From: Cyanobacteriota bacterium
GTDB lineage: Bacteria > Cyanobacteriota > Cyanobacteriia > Cyanobacteriales > Microcoleaceae
DNA: 60,060 bases
Assembly (NCBI GenBank): GCA_025362325.1
Contig: JANYGO010000356.1
Location: 1 to 60,060 of the forward strand
Direction: 5' to 3'
Positions 7,782 to 16,575 of the stretch are shown here, piece after piece; the stretch's first letter is position 1, and each line of letters starts with the position of its first letter. Both the position numbers and the translations under genes were made by a program. Under the pieces are notes generated by a model. The model worked only from the letters and a program-made list of their open reading frames with translations, was not told the origin of the DNA and made no database searches.

Positions 7782-8840
7782 TTACTTCGGAGGGCGAGGG
7801 ACGCGAGAACTCAGCGGGCTGAGGATTTGATTCAGGGCGCGCAATTGTTCGGCAGTACCCAAACAAATCAGCATATCTCCTCCTTCGATCGCAGTTTCTC
7901 CAGTTGGCCCCACAATCAAAGTCCCGCCAGCCCGCCGCACCGCTAAAACTAAGGCCCCGGATTGCGATCGCAACTTGGCATTTCTCAAAGTTTCTCCGAC
8001 GTAAACACAACTATTCGGATCTACCAGAAATTCTTCCATGTAAAAAGAACTATCGGTTCCCGTCAGAACCCCATCTAAAAAATCCATCACTTGAGGGCGC
8101 AAAGCAGCCGCCGCCATCCGCTTGCCGCCGGTAATGTAGGGGGATACGACGGCATCGGCGCCGCCCCGCTGCAACTTCTTTACAGCTTCTTCTGTGGTGG
8201 CGCGGGCGATCGCCCGTACCTTCGGATTCAGAGTTTTCGCCGACAGCACAGTGTATAAATTCTCGGCATCCGACGGCAAAGCTGCTACGATACAAATTGC
8301 GCGATCGATCCCCACATTCAGCAAAATTTCGTCCAGAGTCGCGTCTCCCTGCACCGCCTTGTACCCCAGCGCCAAAGCAGCCTCTATCGACTGTATCGCC
8401 AAATCTACCACCACAAAAGGGATATTTTCTGCCTCAAATTCCAAGGCAATCTGCCGGCCCGTGCGCCCAAAACCGCAGAGAATATAATGTCCGCTCAAAG
8501 AATCTACCAAACGCCGCTGCTGCCTAATTCTTGCTCCTTCTTGAAAATAGCCTTGAATTAGCGCTTCTGTAAAGCGGTTAACGATGAAACCAATCACCAT
8601 CACACCCATCAAAATCAGGCACATGGTAAACATTCGCCCGCGGCTGCCGAGGGGGTGAATTTCGCCATAGCCGACAGTTGCTAAAGTAAATACAGTCATA
8701 TAAGCTGCATCCAGCAGTGACCATTTTTCCACTTGCCAATACCAGAGAGTACCCGTGCATAAAACGCCACCAAGGGCGATCGCGCCGCCCGTTAACTCTT
8801 TTTCCAGATGCTGATACTTTTGCTCTAGAGTTGAATACAC
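7782..8840 (-). CDS. Potassium channel with RCK (TrkA-N/TrkA-C) domains
   Basis: 352 aa. The order is: a first membrane helix (GGAIALGGVLCTGTLWYW), pore helix and selectivity filter TLATVGYGE (about 55-63), and a second helix (MFTMCLILMGVMVIGFIV). These are followed by a TrkA-N Rossmann domain with GHYILCGFGRTGRQIA (nucleotide loop) and a C-terminal TrkA-C domain ending near residue 340. It is a two-TM MthK-like K+ channel in the inner or thylakoid membrane, gated by nucleotide or cation binding to the RCK ring. SynK-type cyanobacterial channels differ by having six TM helices. Start is a GTG at 8840. It is followed in the same direction by repeats and then tRNA-Thr on the other strand. Confidence 0.9.
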   Translation of the reverse strand: MYSTLEQKYQHLEKELTGGAIALGGVLCTGTLWYWQVEKWSLLDAAYMTVFTLATVGYGEIHPLGSRGRMFTMCLILMGVMVIGFIVNRFTEALIQGYFQEGARIRQQRRLVDSLSGHYILCGFGRTGRQIALEFEAENIPFVVVDLAIQSIEAALALGYKAVQGDATLDEILLNVGIDRAICIVAALPSDAENLYTVLSAKTLNPKVRAIARATTEEAVKKLQRGGADAVVSPYITGGKRMAAAALRPQVMDFLDGVLTGTDSSFYMEEFLVDPNSCVYVGETLRNAKLRSQSGALVLAVRRAGGTLIVGPTGETAIEGGDMLICLGTAEQLRALNQILSPLSSRVPRPPK

Positions 8841-8933
8841 CTATCGCCCTGACCTATTACTTATTAGCTGCTACCAAATTTAAGCATATCAAGACTTACG
8901 CAAAAACCCGGTTCCTGGGAGTAAATCTAAAAT

Positions 8934-11759
8934 CTACAATCTTAAATCGCCTGATTGATTTTCAATCCCGTCGCAGAGGTGGCGGTTGCTGGAATTGGCG
9001 ATCGGATTTGTCTGAAAATAATTGCGGGCGACCTTGCAACCCTGCACCAACAAATCGTCAAGATTAAAATTCCACAGCATCACCGTACCGTCAGCACTAG
9101 CACTAGCGATCGCCTTACCGTCAGGACTAAAACTCGCACTCCAAACAGCATCCTTGTTACCTTTTAAAGTTCCGATCAATGTGCCATCAATTTTCCACAA
9201 CCTCACCATTTTGTCTGTGCTTGCAGATAGCAACATTTGACTGTCGGGACTAAAGCTAATATTTGTCAATCCACTTGTATGTTGCAAAATATTCAGCGGC
9301 GGGCCGTTTTTTTTCCAAAGTCTTGCAGTTCCCCCAACACTTGCAGCCGCTAGCATTTCACCATCGGGACTGAAACTTACACTCAGAATTTTATCACTTT
9401 CCATATGTAAAATTCTGAGCAATTTGATATCGCTACTAGCCTCAATAGACTGCTGTTTTTGCAATTTTTCCACAAGCTTTGTCAAACTCCAAAGTTTAAC
9501 AGTGCCATCAGTACCAGCCGCAGCAAGTATCTGACCGTCTGGGCTAAAACTAGCGCTGGTTATCCAACCTCGCTCCACTTTTAAAGTTAAAAATTCTGCA
9601 CCGTTTATTTGCCATAACTTAAGAGTTCCATCCGCACTTGCTGAAGCAATAATTTTACCATCGGGACTCAAACAGACGCTTGTTATTTTACCGTTATGTC
9701 CTTTTAAATCATGAATCAATTTCCCATTTTTTTGCCAAATTTTGATTGTTTGGTCGTCGCTGGCGGAGACAATTATCTGACCGCTCGGATTGAAAATTGC
9801 ACTTCTAATTTTATCAATATGCCCTGTCTGTGTTGCTTGCAAAGTTCCATTAGTTTGCCAAAGTTTGATAGTATTGTCATCGTTAGGTGTAGCCAGTATG
9901 TGACTGTCGGGGCTGAAACTCACGAAAGCAAGGGTACTGGTTTCACCCTGCAAGTGGCGGCGTTCCCGAAAGCTGTAAACTATTTGTTCTAGGGCGATCG
10001 CCACTCGTATCTGAATATCTGAACTCACTCCGAGCGATCCTTTCATTTCTGTAACTGCTCTGATGCTTTCTAGCAAAGCTTCTTCTTTTTTATCCGCAGC
10101 AAATAGCGTTTCTGAAAATAAACTGAGAGTCAGAATTTTGTTGTTTCTTTCCTCAATTGATGGTTTTATCCAAAAACCAAAAATTAATATTGAAATCAGT
10201 AATGCTGAACTTACCGTGAAAATTTGTACTTTCAGTCGTTCTTCGCGCCAGAGTTTAAGTTGAGTAGCTTTTCTAAGTTTTTGCTCTAGGGTTAGTTGTT
10301 CTAATAACTGGTTTTCGCGACGCAATAGTTCTATTTCTGCTTGAGTTTGCTGTTCGCGATCGCGCAATTTAGCAAATTCCGCTTCTTGACTAGCACCTAA
10401 AAACTGATAATCTGGGGTACACAAGCTTTTATTTGCCGCCCATTTTCTGGCATCTTCCAGTGCTTGACCGCGCAACAAGCGAGATTCGTCTTGACAATTT
10501 GTAGCTATCCATGCTGTTAGGGATTCCGCATAGGGGCGCAAGTCGCCGAGTGCTTTTTCTACCCAAGTTTGGTTGAATATAGCTGCGTAAATGCGGTTGG
10601 ATACGGTTAATTTTCCGGCTCGTTTTACTACTAATCCGCTCAGCCGCAATTCTGTTTGTTCGGGAGTATCATCGGCCCCGATCCCCCCTGCCCCCATTAG
10701 GTCAGGGGTTTCTGGCATTTTCTCCCCCCTTGTTAAGGAGGGTTGGGGAGGTTCGCAGGGTGGCAAGATTTTTTGATATAGTCCTAATAAGCTACTGGTG
10801 CGGTGCTGACTTCTGAAAAGGCGATCGCGAATTGTTTTGAGGTGTACAGGTTCATCGGATGATTCCCAATTATCAATAATATGAGATTGTACTATTTCAG
10901 CAATTAATAATTGGTTCGTAGTAAGGACTTCAGTCCTTCTTGCATCCGTTGAATCACATACAATAGAAGTATCTCCTAAGCATTTGACATTTTGCAAAAT
11001 TAGCTTGCAAAGCTTTTGAGTCAAAAATGGCTGCCCTCCCGTCCAGTCCAAAATCTCTTTTAAAACCTCTTGAGGATTGTCAACTTTTCCCTCTAACCCC
11101 TTGGCCAAAGGTAAAGCTTCCTGTAATTGAAAGCCGTACAATTCAATAGCTAAACCGATCTTAAACGGCGTGCGAGTTACATCGCAAATCAAATCCGATG
11201 GCGAAGCTACTCCCAGCAAAGCAAAAGTTAACCGCTGGTATTCAGACTTCTGAGCGCGTTTGTTGTAGCAAGCTCTAATTAGGGAAAAAAAATCATCTAG
11301 CGGTTCTTTGAAACTGATAATGCTATCAATTTCATCAATAAAAATGACGATAGGTTGAGCAATTTTGGCTAGCAGCAACTCTTCAATTAACTCTCCTAAA
11401 CGCTGCACAGGCGGCATCAACTCTCTCTCCCGCCACCAAGTCATAAACTCGACAGGGTTAAACAGGTTGAAATTGCACAAAAGCTTGTAAGCGACACCGC
11501 CGTACCACTTATCCAGAGAGACTTGCTGGTTGCCAATGTCCGAAAGGTCGATCGTAGCACAAGTAATGCCATCAGCCGAGAGCTTTTGTACCGTTTGAAC
11601 TAATAAGCTGGATTTGCCCATTTGTCGGGAATTGAGAACATAACAAAACTCTCCAGCTTTGAGAGCTTCATACAGTTCTAAATCAGCTTGTCGCACTACA
11701 TAAGTAGGTGCATCTTGCGGGAGACTGCCGCCGATTTGATAGTGGTAATCGACTGTCAT
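8934..11759 (-). CDS. STAND-type ATPase with C-terminal WD40 propeller
   Basis: 941 aa. The N-terminal AAA-like domain has a P-loop NSRQMGKSS (43-51), Walker B VIFIDEID (138-145) and a [12 protein letters not shown] sensor-type helix. A coiled region and one membrane helix ([19 protein letters not shown], about 515-533) follow. The last 350 residues hold about seven WD40 repeats (units ending in VKLWSL, ARLWKK, MLWNF with SFSPDG between blades). This is the common cyanobacterial AAA-like/WD40 signalling ATPase, probably sensing a ligand through the propeller at the membrane. Two dispersed DNA repeats interrupt the linker in frame (10665-10775 and 10913-10938). It starts 19 bases after the pilin-like gene and may be co-transcribed with it. 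Confidence 0.88.
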   Translation of the reverse strand: MTVDYHYQIGGSLPQDAPTYVVRQADLELYEALKAGEFCYVLNSRQMGKSSLLVQTVQKLSADGITCATIDLSDIGNQQVSLDKWYGGVAYKLLCNFNLFNPVEFMTWWRERELMPPVQRLGELIEELLLAKIAQPIVIFIDEIDSIISFKEPLDDFFSLIRACYNKRAQKSEYQRLTFALLGVASPSDLICDVTRTPFKIGLAIELYGFQLQEALPLAKGLEGKVDNPQEVLKEILDWTGGQPFLTQKLCKLILQNVKCLGDTSIVCDSTDARRTEVLTTNQLLIAEIVQSHIIDNWESSDEPVHLKTIRDRLFRSQHRTSSLLGLYQKILPPCEPPQPSLTRGEKMPETPDLMGAGGIGADDTPEQTELRLSGLVVKRAGKLTVSNRIYAAIFNQTWVEKALGDLRPYAESLTAWIATNCQDESRLLRGQALEDARKWAANKSLCTPDYQFLGASQEAEFAKLRDREQQTQAEIELLRRENQLLEQLTLEQKLRKATQLKLWREERLKVQIFTVSSALLISILIFGFWIKPSIEERNNKILTLSLFSETLFAADKKEEALLESIRAVTEMKGSLGVSSDIQIRVAIALEQIVYSFRERRHLQGETSTLAFVSFSPDSHILATPNDDNTIKLWQTNGTLQATQTGHIDKIRSAIFNPSGQIIVSASDDQTIKIWQKNGKLIHDLKGHNGKITSVCLSPDGKIIASASADGTLKLWQINGAEFLTLKVERGWITSASFSPDGQILAAAGTDGTVKLWSLTKLVEKLQKQQSIEASSDIKLLRILHMESDKILSVSFSPDGEMLAAASVGGTARLWKKNGPPLNILQHTSGLTNISFSPDSQMLLSASTDKMVRLWKIDGTLIGTLKGNKDAVWSASFSPDGKAIASASADGTVMLWNFNLDDLLVQGCKVARNYFQTNPIANSSNRHLCDGIENQSGDLRL
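10665..10775 (-). repeat. In-frame dispersed repeat inside the STAND-WD40 gene
   Basis: A CCCCTTGTTAAGGAGGGTTG-type sequence and flanks encode a low-complexity Pro/Gly stretch ([24 protein letters not shown]) unlike the rest of the protein. Such GGAGGGTTGGGGAGGT sequence is normally intergenic in filamentous cyanobacteria. It keeps the frame open and lies in the linker after the ATPase domain. Confidence 0.65.
10913..10938 (-). repeat. In-frame copy of the GTAGTAAGGACTTCAGTCCT repeat
   Basis: A copy of the palindromic family found at 7657, 12321, 24873 and elsewhere. Here it is translated as part of [13 protein letters not shown] in the STAND-WD40 protein without breaking the frame. Confidence 0.75.
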
Positions 11760-11778
11760 GATGTTGCCTAGAATTGGA

Positions 11779-12303
11779 TTATCTTGTCACTTTAGTTGTG
11801 CCTTTGCCAAAAGCAATTTTACCATTCTCATAGGTAGGTTCGGCTGGTTTAATTGTACCAGGAGAATCAGCGTCGCACAAGATTGATGCTGTTGTCATTT
11901 TATCTTTAATCGCCTTGGTATCGACTTCTTTAGCAGGAACTACAAAGACACCGCCGATAAAACTTTTCAGTTGGGGTTGCTTGGAAACTCCATAATTAAA
12001 TGCTGCTTGCTTGGTTGCACGACTTGAATATTGGTAGTTTTTTGTTTCACTTTTAAGCCCAAGCCCCAGTGCTTCAACTGAATTGGCAAAACTACCTTGT
12101 TCTGCAAAGTAGGCTTGCTGACCTTTGTTCATTGAGCTAACATATTGTTTTGATTCTGATAGCATTTGTCCTGATTGGCTCCGATTCCGGAATGATGGAA
12201 AAGCCACAGCAGTAATTATCCCAACGGATATCAAAAACACTAAATATCCACAACCCGTAGCAATAGGTGAATTACTACCTGACTTAGAATTTTGCTGACT
12301 CAT
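11779..12303 (-). CDS. Type IV pilin-like protein, divergent (pilin G/H-like)
   Basis: 174 aa. One N-terminal helix ([20 protein letters not shown]) is followed by FRNRSQSGQ and a soluble domain beginning [20 protein letters not shown], the pattern of cyanobacterial pilin-like G/H proteins. The prepilin cleavage site is degenerate: G-Cys-Gly before the helix and no Glu at mature position 5, so it may not be processed or assembled like a major pilin. Residues 80-170 contain SIEALGLGL-like and FVVPA strands consistent with the pilin globular fold. GAGG lies about 10 bases before the ATG at 12303. It sits between the SPFH gene and the STAND-WD40 gene on the same strand. Confidence 0.72.
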   Translation of the reverse strand: MSQQNSKSGSNSPIATGCGYLVFLISVGIITAVAFPSFRNRSQSGQMLSESKQYVSSMNKGQQAYFAEQGSFANSVEALGLGLKSETKNYQYSSRATKQAAFNYGVSKQPQLKSFIGGVFVVPAKEVDTKAIKDKMTTASILCDADSPGTIKPAEPTYENGKIAFGKGTTKVTR

Positions 12304-12320
12304 AGTATTCTATCCTCTTT

Positions 12321-12425
12321 GTTTGTAGTAAGGACTTTAGTCCTGAAAAGCTTAATTAAATTCGGCGAGGCAGAGCCTCTGAATCTGCATTCCCAGGCAG
12401 AGCCTGGGAACGAACAACGAACAAT
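12321..12425. repeat. Dispersed repeats between SPFH and pilin-like genes
   Basis: A single GTAGTAAGGACTTTAGTCCT copy at 12321-12344 is followed by a GGCAGAGCCT / AGGCAGAGCCTGGGAACGAA repeat at about 12365-12415. The latter is a widespread cyanobacterial intergenic repeat; a second copy of its core lies at 25882-25912. Confidence 0.75.
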
Positions 12426-12433
12426 ACTCATCT

Positions 12434-12994
12434 CTAAGCTCGCGCTTTTTGTACCTCTTTTCGCTCAAAGGATGTCGGCTGAATGAGTTTACTTCCGATC
12501 GCAAAATAGCGCAATTCCACCCTAGTAAACTTGACTCCCCAAGGATCTGTCGTTGTATCCAACTCTTCCACTAAAGCATTATTAATCTCATGGCGCGCCG
12601 TGTAAAGTTCCTCGACAGATAATTTAGCAATGTGAGTCCGAATGGAAAGAATCAGCATATTTAACATCGCTTCCTTGAGATTCTGCACCTTGTAGGAAGC
12701 TTTTTCTAAATCAATTATCCGCCAGTACACAATAAAATCAACAGTGATGGAAACCCGATCGCGCGTGGTGCATTCTTGGGGGGGCAGCCTTAAAATTTGC
12801 TCGCGCAGAGTTTGCTTATAGGCGACTTGCTCGACAAAGGGAATCAAAAATGTTATACCCGGTTCGAGTTTTTTGCGATCGTACTTTCCGAAAATTTCAA
12901 CTAATGCCTCATCTCCTTGACGCACAATTTTTACGCTACTCGCTAAGGATACTCCGGTGATGGCAAACAACATCATCAAAAAATACTGATACAT
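12434..12994 (-). CDS. Short SPFH/stomatin-like protein
   Basis: 186 aa. An N-terminal membrane helix precedes the SPFH (prohibitin homology) domain: KIVRQGDEALVEIFGKYDRK, LEPGITFLIPFVEQV, TRDRVSITVDFIVYWRI, VQNLKEAMLNM, ELYTARHEINNALVEELD. Bacterial stomatins scaffold membrane microdomains and pair with NfeD. The protein ends soon after the SPFH core (VKFTRVELRYFAIGSKLIQP), lacking the roughly 100-residue coiled coil of full-length slipins; the expected VELRDI/x-P segment is altered, suggesting C-terminal truncation or decay. TAGGAG lies 7 bases before the ATG. An NfeD gene is directly upstream. Confidence 0.82.
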   Translation of the reverse strand: MYQYFLMMLFAITGVSLASSVKIVRQGDEALVEIFGKYDRKKLEPGITFLIPFVEQVAYKQTLREQILRLPPQECTTRDRVSITVDFIVYWRIIDLEKASYKVQNLKEAMLNMLILSIRTHIAKLSVEELYTARHEINNALVEELDTTTDPWGVKFTRVELRYFAIGSKLIQPTSFERKEVQKARA

Positions 12995-13010
12995 TGTAAA
13001 TCTCCTAAAC

Positions 13011-13056
13011 AGTTAACAGTTGATAGTTGACAGTTGATAGTTGACAGTTGATAGCG
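13011..13056. repeat. Heptameric tandem repeat (GTTGACA / GTTGATA)
   Basis: About six 7-bp units AGTTGAC/AGTTGAT lie between the NfeD and SPFH genes, the same STRR class as at 2789-2909. Confidence 0.75.
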
Positions 13057-13216
13057 AAGTTAATTTCAACAGTTGAGAGATGAATTGAGGTAGCTGCAAA
13101 AGTCATCCCAAATTTTAGTTAAATACTCCCTTAATTTCTTAGTCCGCGAAGGCGGACTTTGTTTGTGTAGAAGCGATTTCAATCGCCGATTGATTGAGGA
13201 CTCAACAAACCCAGAT

Positions 13217-13762
13217 TTAGCTGTTGATGTGAATTAATCTGTCAGGTACAACAATCAGCGTGTTTCCTTCCCGGCGCAAAACGTAAACTTTTTGCCTGGG
13301 TGCGATCGCCCCTTGGGAGTCTTCGTTGCGAGCTTTCCAAGAAGCACCTTCATAAATCACCATTCCGGTTTCTCCAGGGAAAATTTCTGAGATAGTTGTC
13401 GCTTCGGTTGCTTCGGGAATCACAAATTTTTTACGCACAATTAAAATTGGTCGAATCCAGATGCTCAGCGCCAGGGCTATCCCCATCCAGTAGAATATCT
13501 GCCAGTCAAAATCTTCATACATTACCATTGTCCAATTAAACTGGAAGGCGATCGCTCCTCTCCACAAAATAAAGGATTCAATTAAAGCCGCTACTCCCAT
13601 CATCAGCACATAATATCTGTATTTTTGTGGCTGAGTTTTGATGATTAATAGCTCGATCGCACCGAGTACAACTCCGAGAATCAACCAAAATATCGGCGGT
13701 GTGATTGTGAAAGTTGGTTGATTAGTTACTGATGCCAGCGACCAAATTATGATAGAGTACAT
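13217..13762 (-). CDS. NfeD-family membrane protein
   Basis: 181 aa. Three to four N-terminal membrane helices (ITPPIFWLILGVVLGAIELL, YYVLMMGVAALIESFILW, IFYWMGIALALSIWI) are followed by a C-terminal OB-fold with FPGETGMVIYEGASWKARNE and VYVLRREGNTLIVVP, the NfeD signature. NfeD proteins act with SPFH/stomatin proteins in membrane-domain maintenance, and the SPFH gene follows. A strong GGAGGTG lies 7 bases before the ATG at 13762. The 220-base gap to SPFH contains only repeats, so co-transcription is likely though not compact. Confidence 0.85.
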   Translation of the reverse strand: MYSIIIWSLASVTNQPTFTITPPIFWLILGVVLGAIELLIIKTQPQKYRYYVLMMGVAALIESFILWRGAIAFQFNWTMVMYEDFDWQIFYWMGIALALSIWIRPILIVRKKFVIPEATEATTISEIFPGETGMVIYEGASWKARNEDSQGAIAPRQKVYVLRREGNTLIVVPDRLIHINS

Positions 13763-13925
13763 CAGAATTCACCTCCTTTTGACAGCGCTGAACCTTGTTA
13801 TTTCTAATCTAATCAGGTGGTTATTTGAGTTGGCGACTGAGTTATTTGAGAATTCATCGACTTTTCATCGACTTTAGGGACGGCTATCATTTATGATGGT
13901 TTCAGTGTTTTGATTGTGATAAGCA

Positions 13926-15707
13926 ATGCCACGATCGCTAAGGGTGCGCGAAGAGTGCATTCGTGCAGTTAAATCCTGTCTCCTGAGAAATGGCTTTCCC
14001 AGTCAGAAAATCCTGGCTGAGGATTTAGGGATGGCCCAATCTACTGTCAGCCATTTTTTGAATGGCAAACCTGTGGATTATGCCAATTTCATCGAAATTT
14101 GTCGCGGATTGGGGCAGGAATGGCGGGATTTAGCCGATTTTGAGGCGAATTCAGAGCCGGAGGAGGTACGGGTTGTGAGGGCAAAAGTGGCGATCCTCTT
14201 CGAGGACTTCGCTAACGCCCGATCGACCTCAAACAACACTCTTTCCCAGCAGTTACACGAAGCTTTGAGTGCCGCCAGCCACGAAGTTTTTTTTATTAAC
14301 AACAGCAGCGACTCATGCTCATATTTAAAGCATTGCGATTACTTCCTGCTGCTGATTTCCGAAGAATCTGGCGCTAGCGAAATGCTATTAGAACAAGTGC
14401 AGCTAGCCAAAAAATTGCACAATTTTATTGCTCAAAAACCAGCAATTTTACCCATTTTTATTGAATCAAATACACCGCTTTCTTTTGATTTACTGAGCTA
14501 TTTGGCAGGAATTCAGTCCTGGCTGTGGCGCGGTGCGGGCGACTCATTAAAGTTATTATCCGAAATTTTAACCATTATCAAAGAAGGTCGCACATCGTTA
14601 ACTGCTGACCATGAATTCGCTGTAAAATGGAACGCAATTACTAGCACAAAACAGTCAATAATTCAACCGTTGCCAGCAGCCGCGCCAGAATTGCCGGGAG
14701 GACAAGTAGAACTGGCTTCTCGGTTTTATGTCGATCGCCCTCCGATCGAATCGCGCTGTTACGAGGCGATCGCCCAACCGGGAGCCCTCATCCGCATCAA
14801 AGCACCCAGACAAATGGGCAAAACTTCCTTGATGGCGAGGATTTTGCATCACGCAGAAGTGCAAGGTTCTCGCACAGTAGCGCTGAGTTTTCAGCTAGCA
14901 AATAGGAGAATATTCGCTAATTCAGATACATTTTTGCAGTGGTTTTGTGCTAGCATCGGTCAAGAGTTAGGAATGCTGGAGCAGTTGCCGAAGTGTTGGG
15001 AATTAGCCGATTTGATTGGCAGCAATCAGTGCTGCAAGGCTTATTTTGAACAGTATTTGCTTTCAGAATCCTCAAAACCTCTGACGTTAGGTTTGGATGA
15101 GAGCGATCGCCTGTTTGAATCGCAGGAAATTGCCGATGATTTTTTTGGGTTATTGCGAGCTTTGCACGAAGAAGCAAAACGGCGAGATATTTGGAAAAAG
15201 TTTCGTTTGATTGTGGTGCATTCAACAGAAGTTTATATCCCGCTGGATGTAAATAAATCGCCGTTTAATGTGGGGTTGCCGATTGAATTGCCGGAGTTTG
15301 ATTCGCAGCAAGTGCAAGAGTTAGCAGCGCGACACAAACTGAATTGGAGTGCGACAGAAGTTGCAGAATTAATGGCGTTAGTAGGAGGACATCCCTATTT
15401 AGTGCGGCTGGCAATGTACCGGATTGCCCGTCAAGATGTGAGTTTAAATCAATTGCTGAAATCAACGACAACGGAGGCAGGAATTTACAGCGATCATTTG
15501 CGTCGGCATTTGTGGAATTTAGAAAAATATCCAGAATTAATGGAGGCGATGAGAGAAGTTGCGAGTGTGTCAAAGCCAGTCCGATTGAGGTTAGAATTAG
15601 GGTTTAAATTGAACAGTATGGGGTTGGTGAAACTGGATGGCAATTATTGCAGTGCGAGATGCAATTTGTATGAGGAGTATTTTCGCGATCGCCTAGAATG
15701 CAAATAA
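13926..15707 (+). CDS. HTH - TIR-like - STAND ATPase
   Basis: 593 aa multidomain protein. Residues 10-65 form a helix-turn-helix (EDLGMAQSTVSHFLNGKPV). Residues 85-215 resemble a TIR domain (LSQQLHEALSAASHEVFF, LKHCDYFLLLISEESGASEM, KPAILPIFIE), with Glu156 at the position of the TIR NADase glutamate. Residues 270-560 are an AAA-like STAND ATPase with P-loop APRQMGKTS (293-301) and Walker B LGLDESD (388-394). The ATPase is the same family as in the STAND-WD40 protein nearby. TIR-STAND proteins are known immune or stress sensors in bacteria; defence is inference here. The first TIR strand is disturbed by an in-frame dispersed repeat (14191-14219). Confidence 0.75.
   Translation: MPRSLRVREECIRAVKSCLLRNGFPSQKILAEDLGMAQSTVSHFLNGKPVDYANFIEICRGLGQEWRDLADFEANSEPEEVRVVRAKVAILFEDFANARSTSNNTLSQQLHEALSAASHEVFFINNSSDSCSYLKHCDYFLLLISEESGASEMLLEQVQLAKKLHNFIAQKPAILPIFIESNTPLSFDLLSYLAGIQSWLWRGAGDSLKLLSEILTIIKEGRTSLTADHEFAVKWNAITSTKQSIIQPLPAAAPELPGGQVELASRFYVDRPPIESRCYEAIAQPGALIRIKAPRQMGKTSLMARILHHAEVQGSRTVALSFQLANRRIFANSDTFLQWFCASIGQELGMLEQLPKCWELADLIGSNQCCKAYFEQYLLSESSKPLTLGLDESDRLFESQEIADDFFGLLRALHEEAKRRDIWKKFRLIVVHSTEVYIPLDVNKSPFNVGLPIELPEFDSQQVQELAARHKLNWSATEVAELMALVGGHPYLVRLAMYRIARQDVSLNQLLKSTTTEAGIYSDHLRRHLWNLEKYPELMEAMREVASVSKPVRLRLELGFKLNSMGLVKLDGNYCSARCNLYEEYFRDRLECK
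14191..14219 (+). repeat. In-frame copy of the CGATCCTCTTCGAGGxCTTCGCTAACG repeat
   Basis: CGATCCTCTTCGAGGACTTC followed by GCTAACGCC is a dispersed cyanobacterial repeat, also at 48570-48616 (with a longer middle), 48727-48753 and 57719-57747. Here it encodes ILFEDFANA at the start of the TIR-like domain. Confidence 0.75.
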
Positions 15708-15714
15708 TGCCTAT

Positions 15715-16275
15715 TTAGCCGATCGCCAAATCCACACTAACTTCAAATTCGGGAAATGCCAGCGGCGAAACTCGATCGCCCCGCCAAAACCTCAGCATTA
15801 AACTGTAACCGTTAACCGTTGGCTGGCGGTAAACCTCCAAGCAGTTTTCCGGTAAATTGACAATCCATACTTCCTGAATTTGCGATCGGGCATAAATAGG
15901 AAGTTTCACGTCTCTGTCATAGTCTATAGAAGTGTCAGCTACTTCTATTAACAGCAAAACTTCCGATGGTAGGGGATGGGCGGTTGAATAGTAATCGGCG
16001 CGAGGTTGCAGCAATACGAGATCGGGTTGCGGTTCAGTTCGCTGGCTGACTTGAATGGGGTTTTGTACAGTCACGATCGCCCTTTCTTCTGGAAGCCGGC
16101 AAAAGATTCGGGTAATGCGGTTCACACAACCTGCGTGACGAGTTCCAATAGCTGCCATTTGCACAAGTTCTCCTTCTATCAATTCTACGCGGTCGCCCTC
16201 TGAAAGAATCCCAGCTTTACCCATCAGATGGTATTCTTCTACTGTGAAAAGTCTTTTGAGCAACTGCACTGCCAT
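15715..16275 (-). CDS. Uma2-family (DUF820) putative nuclease
   Basis: 186 aa, the usual length for this family, which has the PD-(D/E)XK nuclease fold and is vastly expanded in cyanobacteria with unproved function. Seen: FTVEEYHLM start, GDRVELIEGELVQM, PQPDLVLL (Asp of the active site), LLLIEVADTSIDYDRDVKLPIYAR (the E-V and D..K residues) and QEVWIVNLPENCLEVYRQP. It is convergent with the HTH-TIR-STAND gene, with only 7 bases between stops. Two further Uma2 genes lie at 46365 and 56905. Confidence 0.9.
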   Translation of the reverse strand: MAVQLLKRLFTVEEYHLMGKAGILSEGDRVELIEGELVQMAAIGTRHAGCVNRITRIFCRLPEERAIVTVQNPIQVSQRTEPQPDLVLLQPRADYYSTAHPLPSEVLLLIEVADTSIDYDRDVKLPIYARSQIQEVWIVNLPENCLEVYRQPTVNGYSLMLRFWRGDRVSPLAFPEFEVSVDLAIG

Positions 16276-16575
16276 AATTTACCGTTCCTCTAACTATTCC
16301 TTCAATTATAGTGGATGGAAACACAGCTATATTAGTAGCGGTAATAAAAGATTACAACATTGCTGGGCATTTTTTTTAAACGAACCGCGAAGGCGCTAAG
16401 GACGCTAAGGAAGAGAAAAGAATAAGGCCAACTAAAAAATATCTATCAATAGAATGGTGTAGGCGGCTGACTGATTCGCTATCTTGAAATTAAGTAGCCA
16501 TAATCTTCAGCAATCTGCAACGGTTGGCTGTGGTGGCAGGCAGCACAATCATCTGAGTTAACATAACTTGATTCC
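16276..16575. other. Intergenic region with a GGCGCTAAGGACGCTAAGG repeat
   Basis: No gene seen. A copy of the CGCGAAGGCGCTAAGGACGC dispersed repeat lies at about 16382-16412. The remainder must contain the divergent promoters of Uma2 and the diiron protein gene. Confidence 0.6.
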
